DNA of 14,160 bases. Source: Coriobacteriia bacterium (GTDB lineage Bacteria; Actinomycetota; Coriobacteriia; Anaerosomatales; Anaerosomataceae). Below the pieces are notes generated by a model, which saw nothing but the letters and a program-made list of their open reading frames with translations, had not been told where the DNA came from and made no database searches. The translations under genes were made by a program, and so were the position numbers. Each line of letters begins with the position of its first letter. Within the stretch, counting starts at the first letter, position 1. Of this stretch, positions 6,873-13,410 are shown piece after piece. The stretch covers positions 1 through 14,160 of the forward strand of contig JAFGUS010000041.1 in NCBI GenBank assembly GCA_016938395.1, in the 5' to 3' direction.

Positions 6873-8398
6873 TGGTCGATGATCGTTCCTCAGACGAACA
6901 GGCGACCCAGGCCACGGGTGTCCGTGCACCGCTCGGCGATCTCGAGACGCACGGTGACTGGACCGACGGCATCGAGCACATCACGTCCGAGATTCGCGAC
7001 TCTTCCCGTGGGCGCACGTTCTCGACCAAACAGGTGCAACGCGCCCGTGAGCTGCTCACCCGCCTGTACGGCCTGAGGCGCGCGACGCGGCTCTACCCGC
7101 TCGAGCATCCCGCGGTTGATGAAGCCGCGCGCGCCCTGTACGACGTGCTGTCGCTCTACCACGCCGAGGGCGTCGATGTGCCCCTGACGTTCTTCGAAGA
7201 CGAGGTGCTCCTGGGCGAGCAGGTCCTTGCCGAAGACAGCGTGCTCTTCGACCAGCTGATCCGCGACATCGGCTCCATCGGTGCCGGAAGCATCACGTTC
7301 CTGCGAGACCTGAAGCCCGAGGAGATCGTCCGGTTCACGATCGTCCTGGGGGCCCGTGCCGACGAGGTGGCCGAGCTCGAGGGCGGCATCGGTACGCTGG
7401 TGGAGCGGGCGAACGTGCCCAATATCGTCGTGAGCACCGTGAGCGTGGTACGTGATGATGGGCGCGTGGTCGACGAGGACGGCCAGACCGTGGCCAAAGC
7501 CGCGTACACCGGCGCACTCGACCTGCTGCGTGAGTTGGAACGACTCATCCGCTCCAACAAGTCGATGAGCGCCGGCCTCGTGAAGAGCACCGTGCGCAGC
7601 CTCGTGGACAACATCCTGCGCAACAAGGGAGCGATGCTCGAGCTCTCGGGCCTGAAGAACTTCGACGAGTACACGTTCTACCACTCGGTGAACGTCGCCA
7701 TCCTCTCCCTGGCGCTCGGCTCGACCCTTACGCGGGACTACCGCTTCCTGTCTTCGCTCGGAGTCGGTGCGATGCTGCACGACATCGGCAAGATGTCGGT
7801 GGAACTCGACGTGCTCAACAAGACCGGCCCGCTCACGAGCCAGGAGTGGGCGACGATCAGGCAGCACCCCGTCCACGGTGCCGAGATGACGGCGCTCACC
7901 GGCGGGCTCGACCGTGCGTCGATCGTGTGCGTTCTGGAGCATCACATGCGCTACGACCTCACCGGCTATCCGCAGCGCACCCCTCAGCGGGAGCAGCACG
8001 TCGCAAGCCGGATCGTCGCGGTCGCCGATGCCTACGACGCCATGACCTCGCAGCGGCCGTACAGCGCCCCGCGCATGCAAGACGAGGCCATGAACATCGT
8101 CGTGCGCAACGCCGGCAGCGCGCTCGACCCTGTCCTCGTCCGTCTCTTCGTCGACTTACTCGGCTACTTCCCGCCACGCTCGGTGGTGCTGCTGAGCTCG
8201 GGAGAGACCGCCGTGGTCATCAGCCCGAGTCCCTCCGAGCCGTCGCGTCCGCGTGTCCGCATCATCGCCGACGCCGATGGCTCACTCACGACGCCGCTCG
8301 ACGTGGACTTGAGCGATGCCTCGGAGAGCGGGGGCCGGTCGGTGCTGCGGTGCCTCGACCCCTCGGGCATGAACGTGGACGTCGCTGACTTCCTGTGA
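6872..8398 (+). CDS. HD-GYP domain protein (putative cyclic-dinucleotide phosphodiesterase)
   Basis: A 508-residue soluble protein with GGAGGT at 6861-6866 before an ATG that overlaps the HEAT stop. Residues 56-192 form the N-terminal domain shared with the HEAT protein, including 'LYGLRRATRLYPLEHPAVDEA'. Residues 265-430 are an HD-GYP domain: His271, 'MLHDIGK' (301-307), 'HPVHG' (332-336), 'EHHMRYDLTGYP' (356-367) and 'VADAYDAMTSQRPY' (384-397). The core HD metal ligands are present. The GYP motif departs from the usual HHExxDGxGYP: Glu is Met and the first Gly is Leu. Residues 435-480 form a small beta module ('VVLLSSGETAVVIS ... RPRVRIIADADG') seen at the end of many HD-GYP proteins. Active members cleave c-di-GMP or cGAMP. 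Activity is plausible but not proven, and no REC or TM sensor domain is present. Confidence 0.85.
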   Translation: MVDDRSSDEQATQATGVRAPLGDLETHGDWTDGIEHITSEIRDSSRGRTFSTKQVQRARELLTRLYGLRRATRLYPLEHPAVDEAARALYDVLSLYHAEGVDVPLTFFEDEVLLGEQVLAEDSVLFDQLIRDIGSIGAGSITFLRDLKPEEIVRFTIVLGARADEVAELEGGIGTLVERANVPNIVVSTVSVVRDDGRVVDEDGQTVAKAAYTGALDLLRELERLIRSNKSMSAGLVKSTVRSLVDNILRNKGAMLELSGLKNFDEYTFYHSVNVAILSLALGSTLTRDYRFLSSLGVGAMLHDIGKMSVELDVLNKTGPLTSQEWATIRQHPVHGAEMTALTGGLDRASIVCVLEHHMRYDLTGYPQRTPQREQHVASRIVAVADAYDAMTSQRPYSAPRMQDEAMNIVVRNAGSALDPVLVRLFVDLLGYFPPRSVVLLSSGETAVVISPSPSEPSRPRVRIIADADGSLTTPLDVDLSDASESGGRSVLRCLDPSGMNVDVADFL

Positions 8399-8488
8399 CG
8401 CGGGAGCTCCGGTCGGGATGTCGGGCCCGCTGAGGCGTCGGCCCTGCTCAGGCATCGGCATCGGCAACGGTGTCGGTATTCGGTGGCC

Positions 8489-8501
8489 GGGTAGGATACC
8501 C
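8489..8501 (+). promoter_or_regulatory. Inverted repeat with possible -10 ahead of the UPF0182 gene
   Basis: GGGTA (8489-8493) and TACCC (8497-8501) are a perfect 5-bp inverted repeat around GGA, and the embedded TAGGAT (8492-8497) could be a -10 element. Initiation near 8504 would give a leader of about 23 nt to the ATG at 8527. No convincing -35 is visible. The repeat could be a small operator. The rest of the 128-base gap after the HD-GYP gene shows no clear terminator; GGGCC (8423-8427) and GGCCC (8440-8444) could pair but lack a T-run. Confidence 0.3.
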
Positions 8502-8526
8502 TAGACAGACCGACACGGGAGGCATC

Positions 8527-11247
8527 ATGACCGAGACCCGCCGCAGGGTGCGGCCCACCACGATCGTGGCGGGCGTGCTGCTGCTCTTGCTCATCGCATC
8601 CGGCGCCATCGCTGAGTTCTACACCGACGTACTCTGGTACGACGACCTCGGCCAGGGCGTCGTCTTCTGGCGCACGCTCGGTTGGCGCTGGGCGGTGGGG
8701 GCCGTATTCGGGCTCGTCTTCTTCGCTCTCGTGTACGTGAACCTGCGTATCGCCCGGTCTATGCGACCGACGGTCACGGTGCGCGCGGTCGGCGACACGC
8801 CGTATCAGATCGAGATGGCGCTTGAGCGCGCGCGGGCGACGATCGGTCGGCTGGCCGGGGTCGCGCTCGTGGGCGTGTCCGCTGCCGCGGCGTTCGTGTC
8901 AGGCGCGACGATAGCCGAGAACTGGGACGTGTTCGCGCTCGCACTCTCCGGCGGCGCGTTCGGCATCGCCGATCCGCAGTTCGGGCGCGATATCGGCTTC
9001 TACTTCTTCACACTCCCGGCGCTGCGCGCCGTGCAGGGGTGGCTGACGGGAAGCCTGATCTTCACGCTTCTGGCAGCGGCAGTCGTGCACGTGGTGAACG
9101 GATCGATCCGGCCCTGGGACCGGTGGAGGGGATTCGATCCCCACGTCAAGGCGCACCTGTCGGTCATCGGGGGCCTGATCGTCGTGGTGCAGGCGTTCGG
9201 CTACTGGCTCAGCATCTTCGAGCTCAACTTCTCGCCTCGCGGCCAGGTAGTGGGAGCGTCGTTCACCGACATCAACGCGCAGGTGCCCGCCTACACGATC
9301 CTCATCGTGATCGCGGTCCTCTCCGGGCTGGCCCTGCTCGTGAACATCCGCTTCCGCGGATGGCGCCTGCCGTCGATCGCACTTGGCGTGTGGGTCGGTG
9401 CCGCGATCCTCGTCGGCGGCGTGTACCCGGCGCTCGTGCAGCAGTTCCGCGTGGCTCCTAACGAGGTCGAGGCCGAGTCGCCGTACATCGAACGCAACAT
9501 CGCGGCAACGCGCGACGCCTTCGGTCTGCAGGACATCGAGGTGCGCGGGTTCGCGGCCGAGGAGAACCTCACCGCCGATGACCTGCCCGGCAACGCGCGG
9601 ACGATCGATAACGTCCGGCTCTGGGACCCGTCGATCGTGGTGCAGACGTATCGCCAGCTGCAGGGGATCCGCCCCTACTACGACTTCAACGACGTGGACG
9701 TGGACCGCTACACGGTGGACGGGACGCAGCGGCAGGTGCTCGTCTCGGTGCGCGAGATGAACGTCGGCCGGCTCGCCGACCAGGCTCAGACGTGGGTGAA
9801 CCAGCACCTCGTCTACACGCACGGCTACGGTCTCGTGGTGAGCCCGGTCAACGAGTCCAGCGGCCAGGGCTACCCGAACTTCATCGTGAAGGACATCCCG
9901 CCTGACACCGAGACCGACCTCGAGATCGCGCAGCCCGCCATCTACTTCGGCGAGCAGGCCGACAACTACATCGTCGCGGCCACCGATCTGCCCGAGTTCG
10001 ACTACCCCGTGGGCTCGGAGAACGCCGAGACGAGCTACAGCGGCACCGGCGGCATCGAGGTCGGCAGCCCGCTTCGGCGGGCCGCGTTCGCGGTACGTTT
10101 CTCAGCGCCGCAGATCGTCTTCAGCCGGTACATACGCCCGGACAGCCAGGTGCTCTTCCGTAGGTCGATCACCGAGCGCGCCCGCGCGCTCGCTCCGTGG
10201 CTCGCCATCGATGGCGACCCGTACCCGACCGTCATCGATGGCCGTATCGTGTGGGTGCTCGACGGCTACACGGTCTCGGATCGCTACCCGTACTCGGAGC
10301 GCTACGGCGGGGTGAGCTACATCCGCAACTCGGTGAAGATGACGGTCGACGCGTACGACGGCACCACCACGCTCTACGCGTTCGACCCCGACGACCCGCT
10401 GCTCGCCGCCTGGAGCGCGGTGTTTCCCGGCCTGCTCACCGATGCCGCCGAGATGCCCGAGGGCATCCGGCGCCACCTGCGTTATCCGGCCGACCTCTTC
10501 ATGCTGCAGGCTGAGGTCTACAAGACGTACCACATGCTCGACCCGAAGGTGTTCTACAACAAGGAGGACCAGTGGGCGTTGCCGGGCGAGGGTGCCGAGG
10601 GCGAGGGCCTGGCGATGGACCCGTTCTACGTGCTCATGGAACTCCCGGATGAAGACCGTGAAGACTTCATGCTTATGCTGCCGTTCACGCCGCGTACCAA
10701 GGCGAACATGATCGGCTGGATGGCCGCCAAGTCGGACCCCGACACGTACGGCCAGCGCGTCGTCTACACGTTGCCCAAGCAGCGGCTCGTGCTCGGGCCG
10801 GAGCAGGTCTCGGCGCGCGTGAACCAGGATCCGATCATCTCGCAGCAGCTGACCCTGTGGAGTCAGCGCGGCAGCGGTGTCATCTTCGGCAATCTCCTCG
10901 TGATCCCGATTGAGGAAGCCATCGTGTACATCCAGCCGCTCTACCTGCAGGCCGAGCAGACGGCGATGCCGCAACTGACCCGCGTGATCGTGGCGTATGG
11001 CGACACCGTGGTGATGGAGGCCGACCTGGCGACCGCACTCCTGCGGGTGTTCGGTGCGGTGTCCGCGCCCGATGACGGTGGTGCGGCGGCCGATCCGACC
11101 GTCGCGAAGTCGCTCTACGACCGCGCACTCGAGGCCCAGCGGGCAGGCGACTGGGCCACCTACGGGAGGCTGATCGACGAGCTTGGTGCGGTGCTCGAGG
11201 AACTCGTTGGTGGCAGCAGCGAGATCACGGTGACGCCGGCTCCGTAA
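8527..11247 (+). CDS. UPF0182 family integral membrane protein
   Basis: A 906-residue protein. ATG 8527 has GGGAGG (8517-8522) four bases upstream; the frame is open upstream to a GTG at 8470, but that part looks noncoding. Seven TM segments are seen at about 12-28, 54-72, 109-129, 171-190, 211-230, 255-273 and 281-300. The family signature 'DPQFGRDIGFYFFTLP' lies at 149-164. A long hydrophilic domain of about 600 residues follows, with motifs such as 'PYIERNIAATRDAFGL', 'IRLWDP'-like 'NVRLWDPS', 'YYDFNDVDVDRY' and 'HLRYPADLFMLQAEVYKTYHM'. The C-terminus 'YDRALEAQRAGDWATYGRLIDEL' is also typical. Length matches the family (about 900-1000). Proteins of this family (COG1615) are common in Actinobacteria and some other phyla and have no established function. 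The large domain is probably outside the membrane. Transcribed alone, by spacing. Confidence 0.92.
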   Translation: MTETRRRVRPTTIVAGVLLLLLIASGAIAEFYTDVLWYDDLGQGVVFWRTLGWRWAVGAVFGLVFFALVYVNLRIARSMRPTVTVRAVGDTPYQIEMALERARATIGRLAGVALVGVSAAAAFVSGATIAENWDVFALALSGGAFGIADPQFGRDIGFYFFTLPALRAVQGWLTGSLIFTLLAAAVVHVVNGSIRPWDRWRGFDPHVKAHLSVIGGLIVVVQAFGYWLSIFELNFSPRGQVVGASFTDINAQVPAYTILIVIAVLSGLALLVNIRFRGWRLPSIALGVWVGAAILVGGVYPALVQQFRVAPNEVEAESPYIERNIAATRDAFGLQDIEVRGFAAEENLTADDLPGNARTIDNVRLWDPSIVVQTYRQLQGIRPYYDFNDVDVDRYTVDGTQRQVLVSVREMNVGRLADQAQTWVNQHLVYTHGYGLVVSPVNESSGQGYPNFIVKDIPPDTETDLEIAQPAIYFGEQADNYIVAATDLPEFDYPVGSENAETSYSGTGGIEVGSPLRRAAFAVRFSAPQIVFSRYIRPDSQVLFRRSITERARALAPWLAIDGDPYPTVIDGRIVWVLDGYTVSDRYPYSERYGGVSYIRNSVKMTVDAYDGTTTLYAFDPDDPLLAAWSAVFPGLLTDAAEMPEGIRRHLRYPADLFMLQAEVYKTYHMLDPKVFYNKEDQWALPGEGAEGEGLAMDPFYVLMELPDEDREDFMLMLPFTPRTKANMIGWMAAKSDPDTYGQRVVYTLPKQRLVLGPEQVSARVNQDPIISQQLTLWSQRGSGVIFGNLLVIPIEEAIVYIQPLYLQAEQTAMPQLTRVIVAYGDTVVMEADLATALLRVFGAVSAPDDGGAAADPTVAKSLYDRALEAQRAGDWATYGRLIDELGAVLEELVGGSSEITVTPAP

Positions 11248-11267
11248 GCTCACGCGCTAACGAAGTG

Positions 11268-11296
11268 TTCACATTCGGCACGGTCTGTGCTATCGT
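11268..11296 (+). promoter_or_regulatory. Promoter of the structured leader and RlpA-like gene
   Basis: TTCACA (11268-11273) and TATCGT (11291-11296) are separated by exactly 17 bp, a good sigma70-type arrangement. Initiation is expected at about 11302-11304. That is where the outer helix of the leader RNA begins. The -35 lies inside an imperfect inverted repeat (11261-11277, CGAAGTG / CACATTCG-like arms) that could be a regulator site. Confidence 0.55.
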
Positions 11297-11301
11297 CTCC
11301 A

Positions 11302-11405
11302 CCCGTTGGCTGGAAGACGGAGTCCGAACCGCGTGTGCATGCGAGCCGAAGGGCCGCTGCGCGGGATCGGCGAGGCGCGGGCTCCGGAGCACACGAACCA
11401 ACGGG
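11302..11405 (+). ncRNA. Structured 5' leader RNA of unknown class upstream of the RlpA-like gene
   Basis: Three helices nest. The outer one is CCCGTTGG (11302-11309) with CCAACGGG (11398-11405), 8 bp and perfect. The middle one is GTGTGC (11333-11338) with GCACAC (11389-11394), 6 bp. The inner one is GAGCC (11343-11347) with GGCTC (11380-11384). Inside these, GCCG (11353-11356) can pair with CGGC (11368-11371). The 5' side between outer and middle helices holds a CGGA/TCCG mini-hairpin (11318-11326), and CGAACC recurs at 11325-11330 and 11394-11399. The outer helix starts at the predicted transcription start, about 300 nt before the GTG start. Cell-wall hydrolase genes in Actinobacteria are often under c-di-AMP (ydaO) riboswitches, but I could not find the ydaO core motifs (CAGCUAAC, GGGGNNAAUC). 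Structured RNA likely; class and ligand unknown. Confidence 0.45.
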
Positions 11406-11505
11406 CGCTGGCACGATCGCGGCGCCGGAGGATAACGGTCCACACCACGAACAGCAGAGCGCGTGCTTGAGTGGCCAAGGCGGCGGGAACGTCCGATCCG
11501 CGTGG

Positions 11506-11564
11506 CCGGGAGCGCGACGACATGCTTCCCTCTCACCCCTTCTCCCTAGTCGTCGTATGCCCGG
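11506..11564 (+). other. Second leader hairpin with a pyrimidine-rich loop
   Basis: CCGGG (11506-11510) pairs with CCCGG (11560-11564), and CGACGAC (11515-11521) pairs with GTCGTCG (11549-11555), separated by a symmetrical 4x4 internal loop. The 27-nt apical loop (11522-11548) is almost all pyrimidine. It lies 28 nt upstream of the Shine-Dalgarno GGAGG (11592-11596). The CTCC at 11542-11545 in the loop could pair with that site. No T-run follows, so it is not an intrinsic terminator. A role in translation control is speculative. The remainder of the 354-base gap (11406-11505) shows only weaker pairing such as GGCGC (11404-11408) with GCGCC (11422-11426). Confidence 0.4.
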
Positions 11565-11601
11565 AACGCCGCCTGTCCTGTACCCGTACATGGAGGACAG
11601 T

Positions 11602-12213
11602 GTGAAGGTAGCGAGTAAGCGTTACTCCGGCGGTTCGACGGCGTCTCGTGCCGTCACCATCGTCGCGATGGCAGTGGTCGTCGCGGTGGGCGCGGGCATC
11701 ATCCCGGTCCGGAGTGCATCCGCATTGGTCGCCGAGCTCGGCTCGGGCCCCGTCGGCTCTCCCGCTGACGTGCTGCCTCCGGCAGCCGAGGAGCCCAAGG
11801 CCGACGAGCTTCGCGAACCCTCGGGCATCGAGGCAGCGGAAACGAAGTCGGCGAGCGTGCGCAAGCCGACGGTCATCAAGCCCAAGCCAAAGCTGGCACC
11901 TGCGCCGAAGCCTGCGTCGACTGCGGTGGACACGAGCGGCTGGAAGAGTGCCAAGGTCTCGTGGTACGGGCCCGGCTTCTACGGCAACACCATGGCGGGC
12001 GGCGGCACGCTCACACCGTCGAGCATGGTCGTTGCGCACCGCACTCTGCCGTTCGGCACCAGGATCGAGTTCTCGTACAAGGGCCGCACGTGTGTGGCTG
12101 TGGTCCAGGATCGCGGCCCCTTCATCGCGAGTCGTATCTTCGACCTCGGACCCGGTACGGCCAAGACGCTCGGCTTCTCGGGTGTGGGAACAGTCAAGTA
12201 CCGCATCCTCTAA
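11602..12213 (+). CDS. Secreted RlpA-like double-psi beta-barrel protein (cell-wall acting)
   Basis: A 203-residue protein. GTG 11602 is preceded by GGAGG (11592-11596). The open frame upstream reads through the leader and is not supported as coding. Residues 1-41 form a signal peptide or anchor: basic start, hydrophobic 'AVTIVAMAVVVAVGAGII', then a possible cleavage after 'SASA'. Residues 45-115 are a Pro/Lys/Ala/Glu-rich linker. Residues 117-203 form an RlpA-type DPBB domain: 'AKVSWYGPGFYGNTMAGGG', 'VVAHRTLPFGTRIEF', 'VVQDRGPFIASRIFDLGPGTAKTLG' and a closing strand. His146 and Asp170 occupy positions like the His/Asp pair needed for lytic transglycosylase activity in the RlpA of Pseudomonas. 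A peptidoglycan-cleaving or binding role is therefore inferred. There is no SPOR domain. It is probably a monocistronic gene bounded by its own promoter and terminator. Confidence 0.85.
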   Translation: MKVASKRYSGGSTASRAVTIVAMAVVVAVGAGIIPVRSASALVAELGSGPVGSPADVLPPAAEEPKADELREPSGIEAAETKSASVRKPTVIKPKPKLAPAPKPASTAVDTSGWKSAKVSWYGPGFYGNTMAGGGTLTPSSMVVAHRTLPFGTRIEFSYKGRTCVAVVQDRGPFIASRIFDLGPGTAKTLGFSGVGTVKYRIL

Positions 12214-12242
12214 CGTTCTGCGTTCGTTGCGTACGTTCGCAC

Positions 12243-12276
12243 GGAGGCGTCACCGGTTCGCCGGGGCGCCTCCTTT
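12243..12276 (+). terminator. Intrinsic terminator after the RlpA-like gene
   Basis: GGAGGCG (12243-12249) pairs with CGCCTCC (12267-12273). An inner CCGG stem (12253-12256 with 12261-12264) is capped by a TTCG tetraloop, and TTTCTC follows. It lies about 30 bases past the stop codon at 12213. This is the clearest terminator in the window apart from the T-box terminator. Confidence 0.8.
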
Positions 12277-12285
12277 CTCGTCCCG

Positions 12286-12314
12286 GTCGCATCCCACGGC
12301 CGTTGGGGTATCTT
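12286..12314 (+). promoter_or_regulatory. Candidate promoter of the holin-X-like operon
   Basis: TATCTT (12309-12314) is a fair -10, with a weak GTCGCA (12286-12291) 17 bp upstream. It sits between the terminator at 12243-12276 and the ATG at 12349. A promoter is needed here, but this exact assignment is tentative. Confidence 0.35.
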
Positions 12315-12348
12315 CGTGAGAGACGATACGGCAACCGAGGAGGCGGCC

Positions 12349-12696
12349 ATGACACAGTCCGGCAGCGGGCCCGAGGGGCCCAGAACCGGTATCGAGGGAA
12401 TCATCGACGCAGTCGCCGACCTGCTTCAGACTGCGTCCGACTGGGTGCGCCAGGAGGCCGAGGCGGTCGTTCGCGAGAAGATCGTTCTGCCCGTGCAGAA
12501 GTTGGGACTCACCCTGGCGTCAGCAACCGCAGCCGGGTGTCTGCTCGTGGTCGGACTCGTCTTCATCGCGGTCGCGCTCTTCCTCATCCTCGCCGGGTGG
12601 GTCGGCTACCCCGGGGCGCTGCTCATCATCGGCGGCACGTACGTACTCGCGTCCCTCGTGTTCCTCGTCATCAAAGTGAGGTCGATGCAGAAATGA
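12349..12696 (+). CDS. Small two-TM membrane protein of the holin-X/YqjE type
   Basis: A 115-residue protein. ATG 12349 has a strong GAGGAGG (12337-12343) five bases upstream; an in-frame GTG at 12316 is less likely. Residues 14-50 form an amphipathic helix ('GIEGIIDAVADLLQTASDWVRQEAEAVVREKI'-like, described by segments 14-32 and 33-46). Two TM helices follow at about 54-83 and 87-109, with a short basic tail. This layout matches the actinobacterial holin-X (Phage_holin_3_6)/YqjE group, which despite the name is mostly chromosomal and not tied to lysis. In E. coli the equivalent yqjDE genes encode membrane-anchored stress proteins. The stop overlaps the next start (ATGA). No phage genes are near. 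Family call moderate, function unknown. Confidence 0.65.
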   Translation: MTQSGSGPEGPRTGIEGIIDAVADLLQTASDWVRQEAEAVVREKIVLPVQKLGLTLASATAAGCLLVVGLVFIAVALFLILAGWVGYPGALLIIGGTYVLASLVFLVIKVRSMQK

Positions 12697-12881
12697 CCGA
12701 GACAGCAGCACCGATAACCGTCGAAGACCTGCGCCGAAAGGCCGACCACATTCGCGACCTCGCCGAGATCGAAGCGCGGCATGTCGTGGCCGACCGCGGT
12801 GCGCGCATCGTCGCCATAGGCGCGGTGGCCGTGCTCGCGGCCGTCTCGCTCGCGTTCTACCTCGGGTCGCGGCGCGCCTGA
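12693..12881 (+). CDS. Small single-TM membrane protein (62 aa), partner of the holin-X-like protein
   Basis: ATG 12693 overlaps the upstream stop as ATGA, indicating translational coupling. The 62 residues contain a charged amphipathic helix at 9-36 ('VEDLRRKADHIRDLAEIEA' and onward), one TM segment at about 37-57 and a terminal 'GSRRA'. Pairs of a YqjE/holin-X protein with a short helix-plus-TM protein (YqjD/ElaB-like or DUF3618-like) are known in several phyla, which supports this as a real gene despite its size. I cannot assign it to a named family from sequence alone. Likely an inner-membrane component working with its neighbour. Confidence 0.7.
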   Translation: MTETAAPITVEDLRRKADHIRDLAEIEARHVVADRGARIVAIGAVAVLAAVSLAFYLGSRRA

Positions 12882-12900
12882 GCCGGTGGGCCACGGTCCC

Positions 12901-13380
12901 ATGCGGGTACACGGGATCCAGGTCCTACCTCAGAGCATCGAGGTGGAGATCGCGGTCGACGATGCGTCCGTCTGGAGCACCGCCGAAGCGCCGCAGCTCG
13001 CGCCGGCACTGCTCGAGGCGCTTCCCGGTCTGGCAGCGCACGTCTGCGGAAGCCGTCGCGGTGCGCTGTTCTCCGCAGAGCTCGCCGACACCGAGCTGCC
13101 CCACCTCTTCGAGCACGTGACCCTCGAACTCATGGCCCTCGCGGGGTCGCCGCGCGATCTGTGGGGAGGAACGGGGTGGCAGCGTGTGCGAAGTGGCGCG
13201 AGCCGGGCCCGACTCTCCTTCGAGTACGACGACGACCTCGTGTGTCTGGGAGCCATTAGCCTGGCCCAGCAACTCATCGAGGCGGCGTACGATGGGAATC
13301 CGCTTCCTGATGTGGCGGGTGAGACCGCGCGGCTGCGATTGCTCCGGAGGCGTCCATCCGCCGCGCATGAGAGCGATTGA
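12901..13380 (+). CDS. Stand-alone protein resembling the cyanophycin synthetase N-terminal domain
   Basis: A 159-residue soluble protein. ATG 12901 is chosen over GTG 12886, although only a weak GGTGGG (12885-12890) lies upstream. Residues 56-77 read 'LFSAELADTELPHLFEHVTLEL', followed by 'MALAG' and then, at 104-112, 'RLSFEYDDD'. These match the pattern 'HLFEHVxLELxxLAG ... VVFEYxxE' in the N-terminal domain of cyanophycin synthetase CphA. In CphA this domain precedes the ATP-grasp and Mur-ligase-like domains. Both catalytic domains are missing here, and the gene ends normally. It starts 19 bases after the 62-residue gene and is likely co-transcribed. In CphA the N domain helps bind the growing Asp-Arg polymer; whether this protein binds a polymer or peptide is unknown. 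The resemblance is recognised by motif, not by alignment. Confidence 0.6.
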   Translation: MRVHGIQVLPQSIEVEIAVDDASVWSTAEAPQLAPALLEALPGLAAHVCGSRRGALFSAELADTELPHLFEHVTLELMALAGSPRDLWGGTGWQRVRSGASRARLSFEYDDDLVCLGAISLAQQLIEAAYDGNPLPDVAGETARLRLLRRRPSAAHESD

Positions 13381-13405
13381 CCGCCCTTCGGCCCGATGCT
13401 AAGGT
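13377..13405 (+). promoter_or_regulatory. Promoter of the T-box leader
   Basis: TTGACC (13377-13382) and TAAGGT (13400-13405) are spaced by exactly 17 bp, with TG one base before the -10 (13397-13398). The -35 overlaps the TGA stop of the preceding gene. Initiation is expected near 13411-13413. This marks the 5' end of the T-box RNA. Confidence 0.6.
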
Positions 13406-13410
13406 TGCCT

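Noticed and set aside
6890..8080. A 396-codon minus-strand frame under the HD-GYP gene
   Set aside because: The plus strand encodes complete HD-GYP motifs here; the antisense translation shows nothing recognisable.
11461..11510. tRNA-like D-arm motif (GAGTGGCCAAGGCGG) suggesting a Ser/Leu tRNA
   Set aside because: No T-arm GGTTCGAATCC-like loop, no acceptor stem pairing and no anticodon arm at the right distance.
11297..11600. c-di-AMP (ydaO) riboswitch in the RlpA-like leader
   Set aside because: Expected from gene context, but I could not find the conserved core segments such as CAGCUAAC or GGGGNNAAUC. Left as unknown class; an Rfam scan would decide.
11287..11601. Upstream extension of the RlpA-like frame to a start at 11287
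   Set aside because: It would place coding sequence across the predicted transcription start and leader helices. GTG 11602 has a good Shine-Dalgarno and starts directly with a signal peptide.
12349..12696. Prophage holin
   Set aside because: The holin-X/YqjE family is widespread on chromosomes, and no lysin, capsid, integrase or attachment site is nearby.
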